This document shows positions 8,160-16,424 of a stretch of DNA of 37,354 nt, in pieces; within the stretch, counting starts at the first letter, position 1, and each line of letters begins with the position of its first letter. The notes under the pieces are model-generated. The model did no database searches and was not told where the DNA came from. It worked only from the letters and a program-made list of their open reading frames with translations. Origin of the DNA: Chloroflexota bacterium. GTDB taxonomy: Bacteria; Chloroflexota; Anaerolineae; Promineifilales; Promineifilaceae. A program made the translations under genes and the position numbers. The DNA is taken from positions 1-37,354 of the forward strand of contig JAJRYT010000242.1 in assembly GCA_024275635.1 (NCBI GenBank), written 5' to 3'.

Positions 8160-9647
8160 ATGAAAGTAAATGTGGCACAGGGCAATATTCAAGATCAAAC
8201 GGCCGATACCCTCATTGTAAACCTGTTTGAAGGAGTCACAACGCCCGGCGGCGCAACCGGCGCGGTGGACAAAGCGCTGGGCGGGGCGATCAGCAACCTC
8301 ATCGCCAATGGCGACATCAGCGGCAAAGCGGGGGAAGTGGGCGTGCTGTATCCGCGCGGCGCTATAGCGGCCAAACGGGTGCTGGTGGCCGGGCTGGGCA
8401 AGCGGGAGGAGTTTGACCTGGAAAGGGTGCGCCGGGCGGCGGCGGCGGCCATCAAACGCGCCCGCGATTTGAATGGCAAACAGGCGGCGACGATTGTGCA
8501 TGGAGCCGGTATTGGCGGATTGGATACGGCCGAATCGGCGCAGGCCACTGTCGAGGGTTCGCTGCTGGCGTCGTACCGGTTTGACGCGCCGAAGAAGCAG
8601 GAACCACAAAATGAGATTGATGCGTTGACTGTGGTGGAGTTTGATGCGGGCAAGGTGGGGGAAATTGAGCGCGGGGCGGCAACGGCCGTTGCTATCGCCG
8701 CCGGCGCTTATCTGGCCCGTGACTTGGTCAACATGCCCCCCAACATCGCCACCCCCACCCGGTTAGCCCAGGCCGCCGAAGAAATTGCCCAAACTTACAA
8801 CATGAAATTGACCATTGGCGGGCGCAAATGGGCCGGGAAACGAAACATGGGCGCGTTTCTGGCCGTCGCCAAAGTGGCCGGCGAGCCGCCTAAATTCATC
8901 GTGCTGGAACATAACGGCGAGCGTAACGACCTGGACGCCATCGTCCTGGTGGGCAAGGGGATCACGTTTGACACCGGCGGTATCTCCCTCAAGCCGGTGC
9001 AGGGCATGGGCAAGATGAAATCGGACATGGGCGGCGCGGCGGCCGTTTTGGGGACGATGAAGGCCGTTGGCGAACTCAATTTACCCCTGCGCGTCATCGG
9101 CATTACCCCTTGCACCGAGAATATGCCAGACGCCAACGCTTACCGTCCGGCGGATGTGATTACGGCCAGCAACGGCAAGACGATTGAAATCATCAGCACT
9201 GACGCCGAGGGGCGCATGGTGTTGGCCGATGGTCTGGTTTATGCCGGGCAGTACCAACCCAAAGCGGTCATTGACCTGGCGACGTTGACCGGAGCCTGTG
9301 TCATCGCGCTGGGGGGGCAGGCGGCGGGGCTGTTCAGCACGAATGAGGCTTTGCGGGAGAAGATGGTGGCGGCGGGAACGGCCGTTCACGAGCGTGTCTG
9401 GCCTTTACCCCTATGGGATGATTATTTCAAAGCGATCAAATCGGATGTAGCCGACATGAAAAACGGCGGCGGACGGTATGGCGGTGTGGGCACATCGGCT
9501 ATTTTCCTCAAGCAGTTTACCGGTTACCCCTGGATGCACCTGGATATTGCCGGCATGGCGTTGAGCGAGAAGGACGCTGCCTATATTCCCGCCGGAGGAA
9601 CTGGGTTTGGTGTGCGGTTGTTGGTGGAATTTTTGCGGGGGTGGTAA
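8160..9647 (+). CDS. pepA: Leucyl aminopeptidase (M17)
   Basis: A 495-residue cytosolic metallopeptidase that removes N-terminal residues, leucine preferred, and works as a hexamer with two metal ions. The N-terminal macro-like domain covers about residues 1-165. The catalytic domain shows VGKGITFDTGGISLKP (Lys266 and Asp271 are metal/catalytic residues), KSDMGGAAAV, and the M17 signature STDAEGRMVLADGL (Asp348, Glu350, Arg352). Length matches the family. AGGAG stands seven bases before the ATG. A terminator-like hairpin lies in the leader and an intrinsic terminator follows the gene, so it is monocistronic. An ACGGCCGT overlaps the stop codon region. Confidence 0.96.
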   Translation: MKVNVAQGNIQDQTADTLIVNLFEGVTTPGGATGAVDKALGGAISNLIANGDISGKAGEVGVLYPRGAIAAKRVLVAGLGKREEFDLERVRRAAAAAIKRARDLNGKQAATIVHGAGIGGLDTAESAQATVEGSLLASYRFDAPKKQEPQNEIDALTVVEFDAGKVGEIERGAATAVAIAAGAYLARDLVNMPPNIATPTRLAQAAEEIAQTYNMKLTIGGRKWAGKRNMGAFLAVAKVAGEPPKFIVLEHNGERNDLDAIVLVGKGITFDTGGISLKPVQGMGKMKSDMGGAAAVLGTMKAVGELNLPLRVIGITPCTENMPDANAYRPADVITASNGKTIEIISTDAEGRMVLADGLVYAGQYQPKAVIDLATLTGACVIALGGQAAGLFSTNEALREKMVAAGTAVHERVWPLPLWDDYFKAIKSDVADMKNGGGRYGGVGTSAIFLKQFTGYPWMHLDIAGMALSEKDAAYIPAGGTGFGVRLLVEFLRGW

Positions 9648-9685
9648 CGGCCGTCCCTCCTCCTCCTTACAGTTACAAATCAATC

Positions 9686-9711
9686 AGGCGAGTCAATGAC
9701 TCGCCTTTTTG
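9686..9711 (+). terminator. Intrinsic terminator after pepA
   Basis: A 9-bp stem AGGCGAGTC (9686-9694) with GACTCGCCT (9698-9706) and a 3-base loop is followed directly by a T-run (9706-9710) and TTTG. It stands about 40 bases after the pepA stop. Confidence 0.85.
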
Positions 9712-9873
9712 TTTGCCCAAATTTTTTCTTGCGCCTTCCCCTATTCCTCTCTAAACTAGATAAAACATTATTCCCACTTATTTTTTTATTCAACACAGCG
9801 AGCAAAGCGGCAAAGCAATAAATATTCAACCTTGCGACTCTATCACTTTGCAACTTTTATTTGGAGGTAACTC

Positions 9874-11043
9874 ATGGCTGTATCCCCCCCGCTAACGCTT
9901 GGCGTCGAAGAAGAATATCAAATCATCGACCCCGAATCCCGCAATCTTCATTCTTATATCACTAAATTGCTTTCTCAAGATGAAAAACGAGACGACAGGC
10001 TTGATTTGAAACCAGAATTTATGCAGTCTCAGGTGGAGGTCGGCAGCCATATTTGCGCCAACATCAAGCAAGTCCGGCAGGAAGTCGTTCGCTTACGTCG
10101 GGCCGTTTGCCAGATGGCAGACGCGAATAATTTAGCCATTGTGGCCGCCTCCACACACCCCTTTGCCCGGTGGGACGAGCAATCCATCACAGAGGGTATT
10201 CGCTATAAGGAATTGCTGGACGATATGCAAGGGGTCGCCCGACGGTTATTGATTTTTGGGATGCACGTTCATATTGGCTTTGTAGAGCCGGGCAAGAAAC
10301 CTGACCTCAACACCCTGAATTTGATCATAGATATTATGAATCAGGCTCGCTACTTTATCCCCCACATTCTAGCGCTTTCTACCAGCTCGCCGTTTTGGCA
10401 CGGCCGTAACACCGGCCTGAAATCGTACCGCAGCGTCGTTTTTGAGTCCATGCCGCGCACTGGCATCCCCCACTCCTTTGTATCCTGGGGCGAATACAAA
10501 CGGTATGAAACAACTATGGCTAAAGTCGGCGCATTTGGCAAGGGGGACACGAGAGCCAAAATCTGGTGGGACATACGGCCGCATCCCCTTTTCCACACGT
10601 TGGAATTTCGTATCTCTGACTTGTGTACGACTGTGGATGAGGCCGTCTGCATTGCCGCCACCTTCCAGGCGATTTGTGCCAGACTACTTAAGCTGCGGCA
10701 AAATAACATGTCCTGGCGGCGCTACCGGCACATCCACATCTCCGAAAACAAGTGGCGGGCCGTACGCTACGGTATTCATGGACAACTCATTGATTTTGGC
10801 AAAGGGGAAGAAGTGCCCTTCCATTTTTTGATGGAAGAATTACTGGAACTACTGGATCCGGTTCTGGATGAATTAGACAGCCGCAAAGAAGTGGAGTATA
10901 TCCGCACTATCATGAAAAACGGAACCAGCGCCGACCGCCAACTGGCCGTTTACCGGCAGCATGGCGGCGATGCTAACCGCGAGAAAGCGCTCAAGGCAGT
11001 AGTAGATCATTTAATTGCGGAGACAAAACGGGACGTATATTAG
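9874..11043 (+). CDS. Carboxylate-amine ligase, YbdK/GCS2 family
   Basis: A 389-residue ATP-dependent ligase of the glutamate-cysteine ligase 2 (YbdK) family, which joins a carboxylate to an amine, with weak glutamate-cysteine ligase activity known for E. coli YbdK. Family marks are LTLGVEEEYQIID (about 7-19, the Glu cluster binding metal-ATP), QVEVGSHIC (about 51-59), AASTHPFA (about 90-97), GMHVHIGF (about 130-137), SSPFWHGRNTGLKSYR (about 170-185), and WWDIRPHP.FHTLEFRISD (about 230-250). GGAGGT five bases before the ATG supports the start. It is a single gene between a terminator and a convergent gene. The 226-base region upstream is AT-rich and holds GCAAAGC-type short repeats but no convincing promoter. 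Confidence 0.88.
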   Translation: MAVSPPLTLGVEEEYQIIDPESRNLHSYITKLLSQDEKRDDRLDLKPEFMQSQVEVGSHICANIKQVRQEVVRLRRAVCQMADANNLAIVAASTHPFARWDEQSITEGIRYKELLDDMQGVARRLLIFGMHVHIGFVEPGKKPDLNTLNLIIDIMNQARYFIPHILALSTSSPFWHGRNTGLKSYRSVVFESMPRTGIPHSFVSWGEYKRYETTMAKVGAFGKGDTRAKIWWDIRPHPLFHTLEFRISDLCTTVDEAVCIAATFQAICARLLKLRQNNMSWRRYRHIHISENKWRAVRYGIHGQLIDFGKGEEVPFHFLMEELLELLDPVLDELDSRKEVEYIRTIMKNGTSADRQLAVYRQHGGDANREKALKAVVDHLIAETKRDVY

Positions 11044-11105
11044 AATTAAGTAGCAAGCGACCCTCCCGGAAGTTAGTCGTGAACCTTCGGGAGGATACCT
11101 TGGAG

Positions 11106-11771
11106 TTACGTCGGCAAAATGTAAAACAAGACGGCGAAAAAATGAAAAATGCTGCCGCCTAGCACAAATAAGTGCCAGATGGCATGGTTGAAGGGCAGTT
11201 TTTCCCAGGCGTAGAAGATGACGCCGGCCGTATAAGTGACTCCGCCGGCAATCAACAAGGCCACCCCGCCAGGCGGGACGCGAACCAGCATCTCCTTGAA
11301 AGCGATGACAGCCAGCCAGCCCATGAGGACATAAGCGGCCGTTGCCAACACTTCATAACGGCCGATAAAAAACACCTTGAACGCCACCCCGATTAAGGCC
11401 AGACCCCACACGACTCCAAACAACGACCATCCCCAGACTCCGCGCATACTCACCAACAAAAATGGGGTGTACGACCCGGCGATAAGCAAATAGATGGAGG
11501 CGTGGTCTAAAACCCGAAAAACGCTTTTGACGCGCGGATTTTGAAAGCTGTGGTAGAGGGTGGAAGCCAGATACAAAATGACCAATGAACTGCCGTAAAT
11601 ACTAAAGCTGACGACGCGCCAGACATCGCCATAGATGGCGGCTAAAACCACAAGCAGGGTTAATCCGGCCACACTCAGAGCCGCGCCAATGCCGTGGGTC
11701 ACACTGTTGGCAATTTCTTCTCCCAGGGAATAGTATCCGGCAAGTGGGGTATGATACTCCTTTTGAGACAT
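11106..11771 (-). CDS. trhA: Hemolysin III/TrhA family membrane protein (PAQR superfamily)
   Basis: A 221-residue integral membrane protein with seven hydrophobic segments. It shows the family signatures EEIANSVTHGIGA (about 14-26), YHSF near residue 72, LDHASIYLLIAGSYTPF (about 87-103), and a C-terminal NHAIWHLFVLGGSIFHFFAV (about 195-214) with the His residues that form the metal site in PAQR proteins. Bacterial members are linked to membrane-fluidity homeostasis; a haemolytic role is not implied. AGGAGT seven bases before the ATG supports the start. It is monocistronic and convergent with the ligase gene; a weak hairpin without a T-run (11062-11094) lies between the two. Confidence 0.9.
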   Translation of the reverse strand: MSQKEYHTPLAGYYSLGEEIANSVTHGIGAALSVAGLTLLVVLAAIYGDVWRVVSFSIYGSSLVILYLASTLYHSFQNPRVKSVFRVLDHASIYLLIAGSYTPFLLVSMRGVWGWSLFGVVWGLALIGVAFKVFFIGRYEVLATAAYVLMGWLAVIAFKEMLVRVPPGGVALLIAGGVTYTAGVIFYAWEKLPFNHAIWHLFVLGGSIFHFFAVLFYILPT

Positions 11772-11802
11772 GATCTAACTCCTATCGCACCAAGGCGCCT
11801 TA

Positions 11803-11850
11803 TAACGCATCGCGTTAGGACAGGATAACATGCCCGCCTTGTTCAGACAA
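11803..11850 (-). promoter_or_regulatory. Probable promoter of the trhA gene
   Basis: On the minus strand TTGTCT (11850-11845), a 17-base spacer and TATCCT (11827-11822) form a moderate promoter. A perfect 6-3-6 inverted repeat, TAACGC-ATC-GCGTTA (11803-11817), lies just downstream in the leader and might bind a regulator. Confidence 0.45.
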
Positions 11851-11893
11851 TGTTCTTGGGGCATCAATTAATGATCTAATAAGAATTGGGGCG

Positions 11894-13546
11894 CTACCAG
11901 GCGCGGTATTTGAACAGGCCGCCAACCACTGTGCCAGCCACTTCCATATCCAGCAGTTCGTCAGGTGGGATGGTGAAGATGTCACGGGGAAAGATGGTGA
12001 AATCGGCCAGTTTGCCAGGGGTGATGGAACCTTGCCGCGTTTCCTGCCCGGCGGCGTAAGCAGCGCCCAGGGTGAAGGCGTGGACGGCTTCGCGCATGGT
12101 CAGTTTTTGTTCGGGGTGCCAGCCGTCGGGACCGGGAAAGGCATTCAGTCGGCGGCGGGTGACGGCCGCATGTAGTCCCGGCAAGGGCGCAATGCTTTCA
12201 ATGGGCGCGTCGGAACCGAAGGCAAGGACGGCGCCGCTGTCCAGCATGGTGCGCCAGGCGTAGCTGTAGGGTGTGCGCTTGCCCCAATAGCGAACGGCCG
12301 TTTCCATGTCCGTGATGGCGTGCGTGGGCTGCATGGAGGCGATAACGTTGAGTCGGGCCAGCCGGTTCAGGTCGCTGGGGTGGAGGATTTGGGCATGTTC
12401 GATTCTGTGCCGGAGATTGATGATTGATGATTGATGATTAAACTCGCCCGGAGCGTGCCAATCTTCAATCTTTAATCTTTTCGCTTCTTCCCGACGAAGG
12501 GCTTCGTACACATCCAGCACATCATGGTTGGCGCGGTCGCCGATGGCGTGGACGGTGACGCTGAGGCCGTTGGCGCTGGCGGCGCTGGCCTTTTCCAGCA
12601 TCTCTTCTTTGTCTGTAACCATGATGCCGGTGTTGTCCGGTTCGCCTTCGTAGGGGGCGAGCATGGCGGCGGTGCGTGGGCCGAGGGCGCCGTCGGCGAA
12701 GATTTTGACGCCGCCGATGCGCAGCCAATCATCGCCAAAGCCGGAGCGTAGGCCCACGCCGATGGCGTGCTCCAGCCGATAGACGGGGATATTTTTGACG
12801 ACGCGCAGGCCCAGTTCGCCGTTTTCGCGCAGGATTTGGAGGGCGCGAAAGCTGGTACGGCCGTCAAAATCATGCAGTCCCGTTAATCCCGCCTGCCAGC
12901 ACAGTTCCTGTGCCTGCCGCATGGCGGGTACGAGTTCAGCCGTCGTTGTTTGGGGGATGTGGTCGGTAATGAGAGTCATGGCGTCTTCAAACAAAATGCC
13001 AGTGGGACGGCCGTTTTCATCGCGTTGAATCTGGCCGCCGGGCGGATCAGGGGTGTGGCTGCCAATGCCAGCGATGCGCAGCGCGCGGCTGTTAGCCCAG
13101 GCGGCATGGCCGCTTTTGTGCTTGAAAAATACCGGGATGTGTGGCAAGACTTTGTCCAGATCGGCAGATGTTGGGAAAGTGCGGCCGGGCCATTTGTCTT
13201 GCAACCAGCCGCGCCCTTGTAACCAGTGATCAGAATTAGTTTTGCGCCCGTCCGGTAAGGAAGCCAGCCGTTTTTGAATCTCTTCGATGCTCAGTCCGAC
13301 CAGGTTGATTCTTTGCAGTTGGAGGGCAACCCCCTGGAAGTGAACATGGGCGTCAACCAAACCAGGGGTGACAGTACGGCCGTTCAAATCCACCCATTCC
13401 CCATCTGCTCCCAGGAGGGATTTCATGTCGTCATCACTGCCAATGGCAAGGATTTTGTCACCCCAGACAGCTACGGCCGTTACAAAGGGTTTAGCGGGAT
13501 CGAGAGTGTAGAAACGGCCGTTAGTCAAAACAAGTGTGGCAAGCAT
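11894..13546 (-). CDS. Amidohydrolase 3 family protein (YtcJ-like), with repeat-derived insert
   Basis: A 550-residue metal-dependent hydrolase. VTPGLVDAHVHFQG (about 59-72) carries the metal ligands His67 and His69. VHAIGDRANHDVLD and LRHRIEHAQILHPSDL provide later His ligands, and LAFGSDAPIESIAPL carries the conserved Asp. This matches the YtcJ/NfdA-like branch, members of which hydrolyse amides or formamides; the substrate is unknown. Residues about 355-377, just before LRHRIEH, are an extra stretch (KRLKIEDWHAP...NHQSSII) encoded by short repeats (GATTGAT and ATCTTTA units at 12416-12480) and absent from the usual core. A weak AGGGA precedes the ATG. Seven bases before the start of the gene 5' ACGGCCGT copies begin, and six or more lie within it. 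Confidence 0.87.
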   Translation of the reverse strand: MLATLVLTNGRFYTLDPAKPFVTAVAVWGDKILAIGSDDDMKSLLGADGEWVDLNGRTVTPGLVDAHVHFQGVALQLQRINLVGLSIEEIQKRLASLPDGRKTNSDHWLQGRGWLQDKWPGRTFPTSADLDKVLPHIPVFFKHKSGHAAWANSRALRIAGIGSHTPDPPGGQIQRDENGRPTGILFEDAMTLITDHIPQTTTAELVPAMRQAQELCWQAGLTGLHDFDGRTSFRALQILRENGELGLRVVKNIPVYRLEHAIGVGLRSGFGDDWLRIGGVKIFADGALGPRTAAMLAPYEGEPDNTGIMVTDKEEMLEKASAASANGLSVTVHAIGDRANHDVLDVYEALRREEAKRLKIEDWHAPGEFNHQSSIINLRHRIEHAQILHPSDLNRLARLNVIASMQPTHAITDMETAVRYWGKRTPYSYAWRTMLDSGAVLAFGSDAPIESIAPLPGLHAAVTRRRLNAFPGPDGWHPEQKLTMREAVHAFTLGAAYAAGQETRQGSITPGKLADFTIFPRDIFTIPPDELLDMEVAGTVVGGLFKYRAW

Positions 13547-13613
13547 AAGGATTTCCCTGGCAATAAAAACACACCGCTTCGGAGTGGCTAAAATTTGAAT
13601 CTACGGCAACGAA

Positions 13614-14495
13614 TCATTTATAAGCGACAACGCCAAAGGACTGAGGGTTGGGCTTTACACGGCGGAAACCGGCTTCCTGTAATCGGCGAACAACGCCGCG
13701 GGTCACGCCGGCGCCTGATTTGCTTTTGGGGTTGCCGATGTAGTGAAACAAGCGGCCTTTGGGCGTTAGAATACGGTACAGTTGTTCATAAAATTCGGCG
13801 GCGTACAGATGGCCGGCCAGGCTGAACATGGGCGGGTCGTGGAGGATGCGGGTGAAACGGCCGTCTTCAAACGCCTCCGCCACATCATAGGCGTCGCCGA
13901 TGAGGCGGGTGATTTGGGGATTATCGAACAAACCCTGCGACCAGGGGTTGCGGCGGCAAATTTCGGTCACAGTCGGGTCCAGTTCGATGGTGATGACGTG
14001 ATCGGCCGTTTTAGCCGCCTCTATCGCTGTGTAGCCCAACCCCATCGTCGTGTCCAACACTTCCCCGGCGATGGGCGCGGCGGCTTTGATTTTGCTCAAG
14101 GTGTCGCGGTGGGGGTTTGTGCCTTTGATGCGGTGCATGGGGATGCCGGAAATGAGCATCGTTGGCGCGCTGGCCGTCGGCATGAGGCTGTAGAAACGAT
14201 TTAACGGCTCGGAAAATAATTGGATTTTTTCGATGGCGCTGTCGGCAATGAGGTAGCAAGCCAGTTCGTTGGCGGTGATTTCTTCGATCTGTTCCCAGGC
14301 CAGGGTTTGGCCGTCGGGGAGGAGGATGTGGGTGGGGGCGAGGGAAACGGCCGTTTCCGTCAATCCCAAATCAAGCGAAACAACGGCCGTTTCCGCACTC
14401 TGGCGGCGCGCTTGTAGAACAACTTCGGCTTGAAAACAGGATAACACGTTCATATCGCGTATCTTGGATGGGGTTACGGCCGTAGTCAAATTCAT
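13614..14495 (-). CDS. COG2521-like class I methyltransferase
   Basis: A 293-residue protein. The first ~120 residues form a small beta-rich module ([15 protein letters not shown] ... [16 protein letters not shown]). They are followed by a SAM-binding domain with [16 protein letters not shown] (about 147-162, motif I), VITIELDP (about 168-175) and [10 protein letters not shown] (about 215-224). The DPP segment is like the catalytic N/DPP(Y/F) of enzymes that methylate nitrogen. The arrangement matches COG2521, a family of predicted archaeal-type methyltransferases; substrate unknown. A start at an internal ATG (14453) is possible, since neither has a clear ribosome binding site. Monocistronic; a 363-base region without an assigned gene lies upstream. 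Confidence 0.75.
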   Translation of the reverse strand: MNLTTAVTPSKIRDMNVLSCFQAEVVLQARRQSAETAVVSLDLGLTETAVSLAPTHILLPDGQTLAWEQIEEITANELACYLIADSAIEKIQLFSEPLNRFYSLMPTASAPTMLISGIPMHRIKGTNPHRDTLSKIKAAAPIAGEVLDTTMGLGYTAIEAAKTADHVITIELDPTVTEICRRNPWSQGLFDNPQITRLIGDAYDVAEAFEDGRFTRILHDPPMFSLAGHLYAAEFYEQLYRILTPKGRLFHYIGNPKSKSGAGVTRGVVRRLQEAGFRRVKPNPQSFGVVAYK

Positions 14496-14858
14496 TCAAA
14501 ATTTGCGTCGCCTGGGCCGGTTTTTCCTGAATAAGTAAAATCGTAACATCTCCGGGGTAAAGACCGGCAAGGTTTCCATCAGACGTGAATTCCAACTAGA
14601 CAATGCACTAAACCCTCGCAGGTCTCCCCTGAATATTGAGAAGATACGTAAAATCCATGATTGGAATTGCTGGATATTGTACCCAGACTTTGACAAAGCG
14701 TACACAAACCTGATAGAATGTCTTACATTATAGGAAAAAGTAAGAAATCAGAGACTTGGCAGGTTTTCCACAAAGTTTAGCAAGCGTAATCATTCGCACA
14801 CGACAGAGCATGAATGCATATGGTCTGGCAAAAACCTGCCAGGTCACAGGCGAGGCCC
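14496..14858. other. Intergenic region with toxin-antitoxin promoter and split repeat
   Basis: About 360 bases without a supported gene. The right half holds the promoter of the toxin-antitoxin pair (14690-14719) and an inverted repeat that may be its operator. An inverted repeat with arms ACTTGGCAGGTTTT (about 14754-14767) and AAAACCTGCCAGGTCA (about 14831-14846) spans the leader; the two arms differ at one position and enclose about 63 bases. The left half (14496-14680) contains open frames on the minus strand, but nothing recognisable. Confidence 0.55.
14690..14745 (+). promoter_or_regulatory. Promoter and possible operator of the AbrB-PIN toxin-antitoxin operon
   Basis: TTGACA (14690-14695), an 18-base spacer and TAGAAT (14714-14719) make a strong promoter. 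An inverted repeat TCTTAC (14721-14726) and GTAAGA (14740-14745) covers the expected start of transcription and is a plausible binding site for the antitoxin. Confidence 0.7.
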
Positions 14859-15131
14859 ATGATGCAGGTAAAACTATCCTCAAAAGGTCAATTAGTCATT
14901 CCCCAAAAAATCCGGCGAGCGCTGGATTTGAAACCGGGCACAGAATTTAATATCGAACTGGCAGGCAGGCAAATCATTTTGCAGCCAGTCATTGACAAAC
15001 AAGCCGCTCTGGAAGCAATTGACGCCTTGTATGGCATGTTTCCCGGTTCCGATTTACTAGATGCCTTAGAAGCCGAGCATCGTTGGGAAATTGAAAGAGA
15101 TATAAAGCGTGAACAGTCGTTACCTTCTTGA
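14859..15131 (+). CDS. AbrB/MazE-type antitoxin (VapB-like)
   Basis: About 90 residues from the ATG at 14859 (a second ATG follows at 14862; GAGG lies just upstream). The N-terminal SpoVT/AbrB swapped-hairpin domain is clear: VKLSSKGQLVIPQKIRRALDLKPGTEFNIEL, followed by GRQIILQPV. The C-terminal ~45 residues, with DALYGMFPGSDLLDALEAEHRWEIERD, are a helical tail of the kind that wraps a PIN toxin. It would bind the operator upstream and neutralise the toxin encoded next, with which it overlaps by 23 bases. A longer open frame begins at 14814, but its first 15 residues come from the dispersed-repeat arm and are unlikely to be translated. Confidence 0.88.
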   Translation: MMQVKLSSKGQLVIPQKIRRALDLKPGTEFNIELAGRQIILQPVIDKQAALEAIDALYGMFPGSDLLDALEAEHRWEIERDIKREQSLPS

Positions 15132-15537
15132 TAGTTGGGCATTTCTGGCCCTGGTTAATCGTGAAGAACCGGCCGCAAGCCGCGTAAGAACGCTATTAAA
15201 AGCCGCTACAAAAGGGGATACTGCGTTTTTTATGTCGCTAATCAATTTGGGAGAGGTTTATTATGCCACTGGTCGTAGACACGGCCGGCCGGCGGCCGAC
15301 ACTGTTCTGAACTACATTAAAGAACTGCCCATCAATTTGCATCCCGTTGATAGACGCCATGTACTTGCTGCCGCGCGTTACAAAATGAACCACGCCATCG
15401 CCTACGCCGATGCCTTTGCCGCCGCCGCGGCAGCAGAATTAGACGCCGTGCTGCTCACCGGCGACCCGGAACTGTTCGCTCTCGAAGGAAAAATACAAAT
15501 AGAACGGCTCCATCGCTCCACTAAACACAATTCGTAG
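15109..15537 (+). CDS. PIN-domain toxin (VapC-like ribonuclease)
   Basis: A 142-residue PIN-domain nuclease, the toxin of a type II pair; such toxins cleave RNA using Mg ions. The four acidic residues are present: Asp8 (YLLDSWA), Glu49 (NLGEVYY), Asp101 (AYADAFAAA) and Asp119 (LTGDPEL). The GTG start lies inside the antitoxin gene, in a different frame, so the genes are translationally coupled and the antitoxin is made first. Length is normal for VapC. All catalytic residues are intact, so the pair appears functional. It ends 33 bases before the convergent parB stop. Confidence 0.88.
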   Translation: MNSRYLLDSWAFLALVNREEPAASRVRTLLKAATKGDTAFFMSLINLGEVYYATGRRHGRPAADTVLNYIKELPINLHPVDRRHVLAAARYKMNHAIAYADAFAAAAAAELDAVLLTGDPELFALEGKIQIERLHRSTKHNS

Positions 15538-15569
15538 CCAGCCGCCAATTCCTGACAACCAGCGCCCGT

Positions 15570-16424
15570 TCACTCTTCGCCGACGATGGTTTCGTAGATG
15601 GATTGCAACTCCTCGTCGGAGTAAAAGTGAATGACGACCTTGCCCCCGTTTTCCCCTTTTTGAATATTGACATGCGTTCCCAACGACTGCTCAAACCGGG
15701 TTTGGAGGGCTAATAGTTCGGCCGACAGCTTTTTCCTGGGTTTGGGTTTGGGTACTTCGGCCGTCACCAGCTTTTTGACCAGGCTTTCCGTCTGTCGCAC
15801 GCTGAGGTTGAGACGGATGATCTGGTTCATGGCTCTGGTTTGGGCCTCTGGCGTGGACAGGGGGAGAAGGGCACGGGCGTGGGCGCCGGAAATACGGCCG
15901 TCTATCACTGCTTGTTGAATATTTTGGGGCAAATTAACCAGCCGCACCAGGTTCGCCACCGTTGACCGCCCCTTCCCCACGCGCTGAGCCACATTTTCCT
16001 GCGTCAAACCAAACTCATCGATCAACTGCTGGTACGCATACGCCTCTTCCAACGGATTCAGGTCGGCGCGTTGAATATTCTCGATAATCGCTAATTCCAG
16101 CATCGCCTGGGGCGTGGCTTCTTTGACCACAACCGGCAGTTCCCGCAGTCCGGCCAATTGGGCTGCCCGCCAGCGCCGTTCGCCGGCAATCAGCGTGTAA
16201 TCGGCGCCAGTTTGAGTGACGATGAGGGGCTGGATGAGGCCATGTTCTTTGATGGACGCGGCCAGTTCGGCCAGTTTCTCCTCATCCATCATGCTGCGCG
16301 GCTGGTGCGGGTTAGGCGTGATGCGCGCCAAGGGGATGATTTGTAAACCGGTTTCGCTGTCCGGCAGTTCGCTGCCCGGAATGAGGGCATTTAGCCCGCG
16401 CCCTAGACCTCGTTTTTTACTCAT
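15570..16424 (-). CDS. parB: Chromosome partitioning protein ParB
   Basis: A 284-residue ParB/Spo0J. The N-terminal tail (KKRGLGRGLNALIPG, residues 3-17) is the ParA-stimulating peptide. NPHQPR (about 37-42) and LIAGERRWRAAQLAGL (about 77-92, the CTP-binding box) follow, then the helix-turn-helix (LTQENVAQRVGKGRSTVANLVRL, about 134-156) that recognises parS, and a C-terminal dimerisation domain. It loads onto parS and spreads as a CTP-dependent clamp. The start overlaps the parA end by 8 bases. I see no clear parS consensus in the window. Confidence 0.95.
   Translation of the reverse strand: MSKKRGLGRGLNALIPGSELPDSETGLQIIPLARITPNPHQPRSMMDEEKLAELAASIKEHGLIQPLIVTQTGADYTLIAGERRWRAAQLAGLRELPVVVKEATPQAMLELAIIENIQRADLNPLEEAYAYQQLIDEFGLTQENVAQRVGKGRSTVANLVRLVNLPQNIQQAVIDGRISGAHARALLPLSTPEAQTRAMNQIIRLNLSVRQTESLVKKLVTAEVPKPKPRKKLSAELLALQTRFEQSLGTHVNIQKGENGGKVVIHFYSDEELQSIYETIVGEE

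Noticed and set aside
11062..11094. Hairpin CCTCCCG/CGGGAGG between the ligase and trhA genes as a terminator
   Set aside because: No T-run on either strand and a long loop; not strong enough to list as a terminator.
12524..13222. Plus-strand frames antisense to the amidohydrolase
   Set aside because: Shadow frames of a GC-rich gene; no start signals or domains.
14371..14705. Two minus-strand open frames (74 and 69 residues) upstream of the COG2521-like gene
   Set aside because: No ribosome binding site, no recognised domain; they overlap each other or the methyltransferase start.
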